A stretch of DNA of 64,000 bases from Limnomonas spitsbergensis (lineage: Eukaryota > Chlorophyta > Chlorophyceae > Chlamydomonadales), in assembly GCA_037349105.1 (NCBI GenBank), contig JAYJMM010000102.1:930001-994000 (forward strand). Reading direction: 5' to 3'. The position numbers and the translations under genes are program-made. The notes beneath the pieces are model-generated. The model made no database searches and was not told the origin of the DNA. It saw nothing but the letters and a program-made list of their open reading frames with translations. Below are positions 26,501 through 38,500 of this stretch, in pieces (positions within the stretch are counted from its first letter, which is position 1; each line of letters starts with the position of its first letter).

Positions 26501-29500
26501 TAACCCCGCCCTTGCACCTGATGGGCTGCATGCCCTCCTGGATCTCCCTTTTCGTGGATGAAATCAGATTATTGGCATATGAAGAGATGTGCTGCCCTTG
26601 GACACCTCCCTCCACCCCTTACCCCGCCCTTGCACCTGATGGGCTGCATGCCCTCCTGGATCTCCATTTCGTGGATGCAATCAGATTTTTGGCATATGAA
26701 GGTATGTGCTGCTCTTGGACACCTCCCTCCACCCCTTACCCCGCCCTGGCACCTGATGGGCTGCATGCCCTCCTGGATCTCCCTTTTCGTGGATGAAAGC
26801 AGATTCTTGGCATATGAAGAGATGTGCTGCCCTTGGACACCTCCCTCCACCCCTTACCCCGCCCTGGCATCTGATGGGCTGCATGCCCTCCTGGTTCTCC
26901 CTTTTTGTGGATGAAAGCGGATTCTTGGCATATGAAGAGATGTGCTGCCCTTGGACACCTCCCTCCACCCCTAACCCCGCCCTTGCACCTGATGGGCTGC
27001 ATGCCCTCCTGGATCTCCCTTTTCGTGGATGAAAGCAGATTCTTGGCATATGAAGAGATGTGCTGCCCTTGGACACCTCCCTCCACCCCTTACCCCGCCC
27101 TGGCATCTGATGGGCTGCATGCCCTCCTGGATCTCCCTTTTTGTGGATGAAAGCGGATTCTTGGCATATGAAGAGATGTGATGCCCTTGGACACCTCCCT
27201 CCACCCCTTACCCCGCCCTTGCACCTGATGGGCTGCATGCCCTCCTGGATCTCCCTTTTTTGTGGATGCAATCAGATTCTTGGCATATGAAGAGATGTGC
27301 TGCCCTTGGACACCTCCCTCCACCCCTTACCCCGCCCTTGCACCTGATGGGCTGCATGCCCTCCTGGATCTCCCTTTTCGTGGATGAAAGCAGATTCTTG
27401 GCATATGAAGAGATGTGCTGCCCTTGGACACCTCCCTCCACCCCTTACCCCGCCCTGGCACCTGATGGGCTGCATGCCCTCCTGGATCTCCCTTTTTGTG
27501 GATGAAAGCAGATTATTGGCATATGAAGAGATGTGCTGCCCTTGAACACCTCCCTCCACCCCTTACCCCGCCCTTGCACCTGATGGGCTGCATGCCCTCC
27601 TGGATCTCCCTTTTCGTGGATGAAAGCAGATTATTGGCATATGAAGAGATGTGATGCCCTTGGACACCTCCCTCCACCCCTTACCCCGCCCTTGCACCTG
27701 ATGGGCTGCATGCCCTCCTGGATCTCCCTTTTCGTGGATGAAAGCAGATTCTTGGCATATGAAGAGATGTGATGCCCTTGGACACCTCCCTCCACCCCTA
27801 ACCCCGCCCTTGCACCTGATGGGCTGCATGCCCTCCTGGATCTCCCTTTTCGTGGATGAAATCAGATTCTTGGCATATGAAGAGATGTGCTGCCTTTGAA
27901 CACCTCCCTCCACCCCTTACCCCGCCCTTGCACCTGATGGGCTGCATGCCCTCCTGGATCTCCATTTCGTGAATGAAAGCAGATTCTTGGCATATGAAGG
28001 TATGTGCTGCCCTTGGACACCTCCCTCCACCCCTTACCCTGCCCTTGCACCTGATGGGCTGCATGCCCTCCTGGATCTCCCTTTTCGTGGATGAAAGCAG
28101 ATTCTTGGCATATGAAGAGATGTGCTGCCCTTGGACACCTCCCTCCACCCCTAACCCCGCCCTTGCACCTGATGGGCTGCATGCCCTCCTGGATCTCCCT
28201 TTTCGTGGATGAAATCAGATTATTGGCATATGAAGAGATGTGCTGCCCTTGGACACCTCCCTCCACCCCTTACCCCGCCCTGGCATCTGATGGGCTGCAT
28301 GCCCTCCTGGATCTCCCTTTTTGTGGATGAAAGCAGATTCTTGGCATATGAAGAGATGTGATGCCCTTGGACACCTCCCTCCACCCCTTACCCCGCCCTT
28401 GCACCTGATGGGCTGCATGCCCTCCTGGATCTCCCTTTTTTGTGGATGCAATCAGATTCTTGGCATATGAAGAGATGTGCTGCCCTTGGACACCTCCCTC
28501 CACCCCTTACCCCGCCCTTGCACCTGATGGGCTGCATGCCCTCCTGGATCTCCCTTTTCGTGGATGAAAGCAGATTATTGGCATATGAAGAGATGTGCTG
28601 CCCTTGGACACCTCCCTCCACCCCTTACCCCGCCCTGGCACCTGATGGGCTGCATGCCCTCCTGGATCTCCCTTTTTGTGGATGAAAGCAGATTATTGGC
28701 ATATGAAGAGATGTGCTGCCCTTGAACACCTCCCTCCACCCCTTACCCCGCCCTTGCACCTGATGGGCTGCATGCCCTCCTGGATCTCCCTTTTCGTGGA
28801 TGAAAGCAGATTATTGGCATATGAAGAGATGTGATGCCCTTGGACACCTCCCTCCACCCCTTACCCCGCCCTTGCACCTGATGGGCTGCATGCCCTCCTG
28901 GATCTCCCTTTTCGTGGATGAAAGCAGATTCTTGGCATATGAAGAGATGTGATGCCCTTGGACACCTCCCTCCACCCCTAACCCCGCCCTTGCACCTGAT
29001 GGGCTGCATGCCCTCCTGGATCTCCCTTTTCGTGGATGAAATCAGATTCTTGGCATATGAAGAGATGTGCTGCCTTTGAACACCTCCCTCAACCCCTTAC
29101 CCCGCCCTTGCACCTGATGGGCTGCATGCCCTCCTGGATCTCCATTTCGTGAATGAAAGCAGATTCTTGGCATATGAAGGTATGTGCTGCCCTTGGACAC
29201 CTCCCTCCACCCCTTACCCTGCCCTTGCACCTGATGGGCTGCATGCCCTCCTGGATCTCCCTTTTCGTGGATGAAAGCAGATTCTTGGCATATGAAGAGA
29301 TGTGCTGCCCTTGGACACCTCCCTCCACCCCTTACCCCGCCCTGGCATCTGATGGGCTGCATGCCCTCCTGGATCTCCCTTTTTGTGGATGAAAGCGGAT
29401 TCTTGGCATATGAAGAGATGTGATGCCCTTGGACACCTCCCTCCACCCCTAACCCCGCCCTTGCACCTGATGGGCTGCATGCCCTCCTGGATCTCCCTTT

Positions 29501-32500
29501 TCGTGGATGAAAGCAGATTCTTGGCATATGAAGAGATGTGATGCCCTTGGACACCTCCCTCCACCCCTTACCCCGCCCTGGCATCTGATGGGCTGCATGC
29601 CCTCCTGGATCTCCCTTTTTGTGGATGAAAGCGGATTCTTGGCATATGAAGAGATGTGATGCCCTTGGACACCTCCCTCCACCCCTTACCCCGCCCTTGC
29701 ACCTGATGGGCTGCATGCCCTCCTGGATCTCCCTTTTCGTGGATGAAATCAGATTCTTGGCATATGAAGAGATGTGCTGCCTTTGAACACCTCCCTCCAC
29801 CCCTTACCCCGCCCTTGCACCTGATGGGCTGCATGCCCTCCTGGATCTCCATTTCGTGAATGAAAGCAGATTCTTGGCATATGAAGAGATGTGCTGCCCT
29901 TGGACACCTCCCTCCACCCCTTACCCTGCCCTTGCACCTGATGGGCTGCATGCCCTCCTGGATCTCCCTTTTCGTGGATGCAATCAGATTTTTGGCATAT
30001 GAAGGTATGTGCTGCTCTTGGACACCTCCCTCCACCCCTTACCCCGCCCTGGCACCTGATGGGCTGCATGCCCTCCTGGATCTCCCTTTTCGTGGATGAA
30101 AGCAGATTCTTGGCATATGAAGAGATGTGCTGCCCTTGGACACCTCCCTCCACCCCTTACCCCGCCCTGGCATCTGATGGGCTGCATGCCCTCCTGGTTC
30201 TCCCTTTTTGTGGATGAAAGCGGATTCTTGGCATATGAAGAGATGTGATGCCCTTGGACACCTCCCTCCACCCCTAACCCCGCCCTTGCACCTGATGGGC
30301 TGCATGCCCTCCTGGATCTCCCTTTTCGTGGATGAAAGCAGATTCTTGGCATATGAAGAGATGTGCTGCCCTTGGACACCTCCCTCCACCCCTTACCCCG
30401 CCCTGGCATCTGATGGGCTGCATGCCCTCCTGGATCTCCCTTTTTGTGGATGAAAGCGGATTCTTGGCATATGAAGAGATGTGATGCCCTTGGACACCTC
30501 CCTCCACCCCTTACCCCGCCCTTGCACCTGATGGGCTGCATGCCCTCCTGGATCTCCCTTTTTTGTGGATGCAATCAGATTCTTGGCATATGAAGAGATG
30601 TGCTGCCCTTGGACACCTCCCTCCACCCCTTACCCCGCCCTTGCACCTGATGGGCTGCATGCCCTCCTGGATCTCCCTTTTTTGTGGATGAAAGCAGATT
30701 ATTGGCATATGAAGAGATGTGCTGCCCTTGGACACCTCCCTCCACCCCTTACCCCGCCCTTGCACCTGATGGGCTGCATGCCCTCCTGGATCTCCCTTTT
30801 TGTGGATGAAAGCAGATTCTTGGCATATGAAGAGATGTGCTGCCCTTGGACACCTCCCTCCACCCCTTACCCCGCCCTGGCATCTGATGGGCTGCATGCC
30901 CTCCTGGATCTCCCTTTTTGTGGATGAAAGCGGATTCTTGGCATATGAAGAGATGTGATGCCCTTGGACACCTCCCTCCACCCCTTACCCCGCCCTTGCA
31001 CCTGATGGGCTGCATGCCCTCCTGGATCTCCCTTTTCGTGGATGAAATCAGATTCTTGGCATATGAAGAGATGTGCTGCCTTTGAACACCTCCCTCCACC
31101 CCTTACCCCGCCCTTGCACCTGATGGGCTGCATGCCCTCCTGGATCTCCATTTCGTGAATGAAAGCAGATTCTTGGCATATGAAGAGATGTGCTGCCCTT
31201 GGACACCTCCCTCCACCCCTTACCCTGCCCTTGCACCTGATGGGCTGCATGCCCTCCTGGATCTCCCTTTTCGTGGATGCAATCAGATTTTTGGCATATG
31301 AAGGTATGTGCTGCTCTTGGACACCTCCCTCCACCCCTTACCCCGCCCTGGCACCTGATGGGCTGCATGCCCTCCTGGATCTCCCTTTTCGTGGATGAAA
31401 GCAGATTCTTGGCATATGAAGAGATGTGCTGCCCTTGGACACCTCCCTCCACCCCTTACCCCGCCCTGGCATCTGATGGGCTGCATGCCCTCCTGGTTCT
31501 CCCTTTTTGTGGATGAAAGCGGATTCTTGGCATATGAAGAGATGTGATGCCCTTGGACACCTCCCTCCACCCCTAACCCCGCCCTTGCACCTGATGGGCT
31601 GCATGCCCTCCTGGATCTCCCTTTTCGTGGATGAAAGCAGATTCTTGGCATATGAAGAGATGTGCTGCCCTTGGACACCTCCCTCCACCCCTTACCCCGC
31701 CCTGGCATCTGATGGGCTGCATGCCCTCCTGGATCTCCCTTTTTGTGGATGAAAGCGGATTCTTGGCATATGAAGAGATGTGATGCCCTTGGACACCTCC
31801 CTCCACCCCTTACCCCGCCCTTGCACCTGATGGGCTGCATGCCCTCCTGGATCTCCCTTTTTTGTGGATGCAATCAGATTCTTGGCATATGAAGAGATGT
31901 GCTGCCCTTGGACACCTCCCTCCACCCCTTACCCCGCCCTTGCACCTGATGGGCTGCATGCCCTCCTGGATCTCCCTTTTTTGTGGATGAAAGCAGATTA
32001 TTGGCATATGAAGAGATGTGCTGCCCTTGGACACCTCCCTCCACCCCTTACCCCGCCCTTGCACCTGATGGGCTGCATGCCCTCCTGGATCTCCCTTTTT
32101 GTGGATGAAAGCAGATTCTTGGCATATGAAGAGATGTGCTGCCCTTGGACACCTCCCTCCACCCCTTACCCCGCCCTTGCACCTGATGGGCTGCTTGCCC
32201 TCCTGGATCTCCCTTTTCGTGGATGAAAGCAGATTCTTGGCATATGAAGAGATGTGCTGCCCTTGAACACCTCCCTCCACCCCTTACCCCGCCCTTGCAC
32301 CTGATGGGCTGCATGCCCTCCTGGATCTCCCTTTTCGTGGATGAAAGCAGATTCTTGGCATATGAAGAGATGTGCTGCCCTTGGACACCTCCCTCCACCC
32401 CTTACCCCGCCCTGGCATCTGATGGGCTGCATGCCCTCCTGGATCTCCCTTTTTGTGGATGAAAGCGGATTCTTGGCATATGAAGAGATGTGATGCCCTT

Positions 32501-35500
32501 GGACACCTCCCTCCACCCCTTACCCCGCCCTTGCACCTGATGGGCTGCATGCCCTCCTGGATCTCCCTTTTCGTGGATGAAATCAGATTCTTGGCATATG
32601 AAGAGATGTGATGCCCTTGAACACCTCCCTCCACCCCTTACCCCGCCCTTGCACCTGATGGGCTGCATGCCCTCCTGGATCTCCCTTTTCGTGGATGAAA
32701 GCAGATTATTGGCATATGAAGAGATGTGCTGCCCTTGGACACCTCCCTCCACCCCTTACCCCGCCCTTGCACCTGATGGGCTGCATGCCCTCCTGGATCT
32801 CCCTTTTCGTGAATGAAAGCAGATTCTTGGCATATGAAGAGATGTGATGGCCTTGGACACCTCCCTCCACCCCTTACCCCGCCCTTGCACCTGATGGGCT
32901 GCATGCCCTCCTGGATCTCCCTTTTCGTGGATGAAAGCAGATTATTGGCATATGAAGAGATGTGCTGCCCTTGGACACCTCCCTCCACCCCTTACCCCGC
33001 CCTGGCACCTGATGGGCTGCATGCCCTCCTGGATCTCCCTTTTTGTGGATGAAAGCAGATTATTGGCATATGAAGAGATGTGCTGCCCTTGAACACCTCC
33101 CTCCACCCCTTACCCCGCCCTTGCACCTGATGGGCTGCATGCCCTCCTGGATCTCCCTTTTCGTGGATGAAAGCAGATTATTGGCATATGAAGAGATGTG
33201 ATGCCCTTGGACACCTCCCTCCACCCCTTACCCCGCCCTTGCACCTGATGGGCTGCATGCCCTCCTGGATCTCCCTTTTCGTGGATGAAAGCAGATTCTT
33301 GGCATATGAAGAGATGTGATGCCCTTGGACACCTCCCTCCACCCCTAACCCCGCCCTTGCACCTGATGGGCTGCATGCCCTCCTGGATCTCCCTTTTCGT
33401 GGATGAAATCAGATTCTTGGCATATGAAGAGATGTGCTGCCTTTGAACACCTCCCTCAACCCCTTACCCCGCCCTTGCACCTGATGGGCTGCATGCCCTC
33501 CTGGATCTCCATTTCGTGAATGAAAGCAGATTCTTGGCATATGAAGGTATGTGCTGCCCTTGGACACCTCCCTCCACCCCTTACCCTGCCCTTGCACCTG
33601 ATGGGCTGCATGCCCTCCTGGATCTCCCTTTTCGTGGATGAAAGCAGATTCTTGGCATATGAAGAGATGTGCTGCCCTTGGACACCTCCCTCCACCCCTT
33701 ACCCCGCCCTGGCATCTGATGGGCTGCATGCCCTCCTGGATCTCCCTTTTTGTGGATGAAAGCGGATTCTTGGCATATGAAGAGATGTGATGCCCTTGGA
33801 CACCTCCCTCCACCCCTAACCCCGCCCTTGCACCTGATGGGCTGCATGCCCTCCTGGATCTCCCTTTTCGTGGATGAAAGCAGATTCTTGGCATATGAAG
33901 AGATGTGATGCCCTTGGACACCTCCCTCCACCCCTTACCCCGCCCTGGCATCTGATGGGCTGCATGCCCTCCTGGATCTCCCTTTTTGTGGATGAAAGCG
34001 GATTCTTGGCATATGAAGAGATGTGATGCCCTTGGACACCTCCCTCCACCCCTTACCCCGCCCTTGCACCTGATGGGCTGCATGCCCTCCTGGATCTCCC
34101 TTTTCGTGGATGAAATCAGATTCTTGGCATATGAAGAGATGTGCTGCCTTTGAACACCTCCCTCCACCCCTTACCCCGCCCTTGCACCTGATGGGCTGCA
34201 TGCCCTCCTGGATCTCCATTTCGTGAATGAAAGCAGATTCTTGGCATATGAAGAGATGTGCTGCCCTTGGACACCTCCCTCCACCCCTTACCCTGCCCTT
34301 GCACCTGATGGGCTGCATGCCCTCCTGGATCTCCCTTTTCGTGGATGCAATCAGATTTTTGGCATATGAAGGTATGTGCTGCTCTTGGACACCTCCCTCC
34401 ACCCCTTACCCCGCCCTGGCACCTGATGGGCTGCATGCCCTCCTGGATCTCCCTTTTCGTGGATGAAAGCAGATTCTTGGCATATGAAGAGATGTGCTGC
34501 CCTTGGACACCTCCCTCCACCCCTTACCCCGCCCTGGCATCTGATGGGCTGCATGCCCTCCTGGTTCTCCCTTTTTGTGGATGAAAGCGGATTCTTGGCA
34601 TATGAAGAGATGTGATGCCCTTGGACACCTCCCTCCACCCCTAACCCCGCCCTTGCACCTGATGGGCTGCATGCCCTCCTGGATCTCCCTTTTCGTGGAT
34701 GAAAGCAGATTCTTGGCATATGAAGAGATGTGCTGCCCTTGGACACCTCCCTCCACCCCTTACCCCGCCCTGGCATCTGATGGGCTGCATGCCCTCCTGG
34801 ATCTCCCTTTTTGTGGATGAAAGCGGATTCTTGGCATATGAAGAGATGTGATGCCCTTGGACACCTCCCTCCACCCCTTACCCCGCCCTTGCACCTGATG
34901 GGCTGCATGCCCTCCTGGATCTCCCTTTTTTGTGGATGCAATCAGATTCTTGGCATATGAAGAGATGTGCTGCCCTTGGACACCTCCCTCCACCCCTTAC
35001 CCCGCCCTTGCACCTGATGGGCTGCATGCCCTCCTGGATCTCCCATTTTTGTGGATGAAAGCAGATTATTGGCATATGAAGAGATGTGCTGCCCTTGGAC
35101 ACCTCCCTCCACCCCTTACCCCGCCCTTGCACCTGATGGGCTGCATGCCCTCCTGGATCTCCCTTTTTGTGGATGAAAGCAGATTCTTGGCATATGAAGA
35201 GATGTGCTGCCCTTGGACACCTCCCTCCACCCCTTACCCCGCCCTTGCACCTGATGGGCTGCTTGCCCTCCTGGATCTCCCTTTTCGTGGATGAAAGCAG
35301 ATTCTTGGCATATGAAGAGATGTGCTGCCCTTGAACACCTCCCTCCACCCCTTACCCCGCCCTTGCACCTGATGGGCTGCATGCCCTCCTGGATCTCCCT
35401 TTTCGTGGATGAAAGCAGATTCTTGGCATATGAAGAGATGTGCTGCCCTTGGACACCTCCCTCCACCCCTTACCCCGCCCTGGCATCTGATGGGCTGCAT

Positions 35501-38500
35501 GCCCTCCTGGATCTCCCTTTTTGTGGATGAAAGCGGATTCTTGGCATATGAAGAGATGTGATGCCCTTGGACACCTCCCTCCACCCCTTACCCCGCCCTT
35601 GCACCTGATGGGCTGCATGCCCTCCTGGATCTCCCTTTTCGTGGATGAAATCAGATTCTTGGCATATGAAGAGATGTGCTGCCTTTGAACACCTCCCTCC
35701 ACCCCTTACCCCGCCCTTGCACCTGATGGGCTGCATGCCCTCCTGGATCTCCATTTCGTGAATGAAAGCAGATTCTTGGCATATGAAGAGATGTGCTGCC
35801 CTTGGACACCTCCCTCCACCCCTTACCCTGCCCTTGCACCTGATGGGCTGCATGCCCTCCTGGATCTCCCTTTTCGTGGATGCAATCAGATTTTTGGCAT
35901 ATGAAGGTATGTGCTGCTCTTGGACACCTCCCTCCACCCCTTACCCCGCCCTGGCACCTGATGGGCTGCATGCCCTCCTGGATCTCCCTTTTCGTGGATG
36001 AAAGCAGATTCTTGGCATATGAAGAGATGTGCTGCCCTTGGACACCTCCCTCCACCCCTTACCCCGCCCTGGCATCTGATGGGCTGCATGCCCTCCTGGT
36101 TCTCCCTTTTTGTGGATGAAAGCGGATTCTTGGCATATGAAGAGATGTGATGCCCTTGGACACCTCCCTCCACCCCTAACCCCGCCCTTGCACCTGATGG
36201 GCTGCATGCCCTCCTGGATCTCCCTTTTCGTGGATGAAAGCAGATTCTTGGCATATGAAGAGATGTGCTGCCCTTGGACACCTCCCTCCACCCCTTACCC
36301 CGCCCTGGCATCTGATGGGCTGCATGCCCTCCTGGATCTCCCTTTTTGTGGATGAAAGCGGATTCTTGGCATATGAAGAGATGTGATGCCCTTGGACACC
36401 TCCCTCCACCCCTTACCCCGCCCTTGCACCTGATGGGCTGCATGCCCTCCTGGATCTCCCTTTTTTGTGGATGCAATCAGATTCTTGGCATATGAAGAGA
36501 TGTGCTGCCCTTGGACACCTCCCTCCACCCCTTACCCCGCCCTTGCACCTGATGGGCTGCATGCCCTCCTGGATCTCCCTTTTCGTGGATGAAAGCAGAT
36601 TATTGGCATATGAAGAGATGTGCTGCCCTTGGACACCTCCCTCCACCCCTTACCCCGCCCTTGCACCTGATGGGCTGCATGCCCTCCTGGATCTCCCTTT
36701 TCGTGGATGAAAGCAGATTCTTGGCATATGAAGAGATGTGCTGCCCTTGAACACCTCCCTCCACCCCTTACCCCGCCCTTGCACCTGATGGGCTGCATGC
36801 CCTCCTGGATCTCCCTTTTCGTGGATGAAAGCAGATTCTTGGCATATGAAGAGATGTGATGCCCTTGGACACCTCCCTCCACCCCTAACCCCGCCCTTGC
36901 ACCTGATGGGCTGCATGCCCTCCTGGATCTCCCTTTTCGTGGATGAAATCAGATTATTGGCATATGAAGAGATGTGCTGCCCTTGAACACCTCCCTCCAC
37001 CCCTTACCCGCCCTTGCACCTGATGGGCTGCATGCCCTCCTGGATCTCCATTTCGTGGATGCAATCAGATTTTTGGCATATGAAGGTATGTGCTGCCCTT
37101 GGACACCTCCCTCCACCCCTTACCCCGCCCTTGCATCTGATGGGCTGCATGCCCTCCTGGATCTCCCTTTTCGTGGATGAAAGCAGATCTTTGGTTTATG
37201 CATAAATGTAATGCCCTTGGACACCTCCCTCCACCCCTAACCCCGCCCTTGCACCTGATGGGCTGCATGCCCTCCTGGATCTCCCTTTTCGTGATGAAAG
37301 CAGATCTTTGGTTTATGCATAAATGTAATGCCCTTGGACACCTCCCTCCACCCCTAACCCCGCCCTTGCACCTGATGGGCTGCATGCCCTCCTGGATCTC
37401 CCTTTTCGTGATGAAAGCAGACCTTGGTTTATGCATAAATGTAATGCCCTTGGACACCTCCATCCCACAACCCACCCACATGCTAGATGGGCTGTTTGAC
37501 TGTGTGTACTTCTGGATCTTACCCTTCTTGGCCACAAGCAGATCCTTAACTTATGGAGAAATGTGAAGCGCCCTCGGGCACCTACTCCCCCCCCCCCTTT
37601 CACCAGATAGGCCTCGTGCCCTCCTGGATCTCCCCCTTCTAGGCCGCCACCCGAACCTCAGCTAATTGCAGCTTTCCCTCCGGCTCATAACACCATCCCC
37701 CCCCACACCTGATAGGCTGTGTATCCTCCTGGATCTCCCCCTTCTTGACCGCCAGCAGGTCCTTGGCTTGCTTCAGCTTTCCCTCTGACTCCTTGACACG
37801 CTTCTTGCACTCCGCGTACTTGAGCCACAGCAGCTTGGCCTGCAGCATCTCAATCTAGGAGCAGGCAGGGGGAAAGGCATCTCGATATGGGTGCAGGCCA
37901 GGGGGGAGGCATCTCAATATGGGTGCAGGCCAGGGGGGAGGCAGCTCAACATGGGTGCAGGCCAAGGGGGAGGCATCTCAATATGGGTGCAGGCCACGGG
38001 GGGAGGCATCTCGATATGGGTGCAAACAGGGGGAAAGGCATCTCAATATGGGTGCAGACAGGGGGGGAGGCAGCTCAACATGGGTGCAGGCCAGGGGGGA
38101 GGCATCTCAATATGGGTGCAGGCCAAGGGGGAGGCATCTCAATATGGGTGCAGGCCACGGGGGAGGCATCTCAATATGGGTGCAGGCAAGGGGGGAGGCA
38201 TCTCAATATGGGTGCAGACAGGGGGAAAGGCATCTCAATATGGGTGCAGGCAAGGGGGGAGGCATCTCAATATGGGTGCAGGCCAGGGGGAAGGCATCTC
38301 AACATGGGTGCAGGCCAAGGGGGAGGCATCTCAATATGGGTGCAGACAATGGGGGAGGCATCTCAATATGGGTGCAGGCCAGGGGGGAGGCATCTCAATA
38401 TGGGTGCAGACAATGGGGGAGGCATCTCAATATGGGTGCAGACAGGGGGGGAGGCACCTCGATATGGGTGCAGGCAGGGGGGGAGGCATCTCAATATGGG

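Noticed and set aside
19551..37620. Minus-strand frames of 77-252 codons in the 118-bp array as a multigene family
   Set aside because: The frame rotates each unit, stops recur, and the only meaningful peptide (GEIQEGMQPIR) is the copied end of SMC5 exon 9.
16507..37700. Regular 91- and 118-bp repeats considered as a CRISPR array
   Set aside because: Units are contiguous with no unique spacers, the host is eukaryotic, and the units match neighbouring exon junctions.
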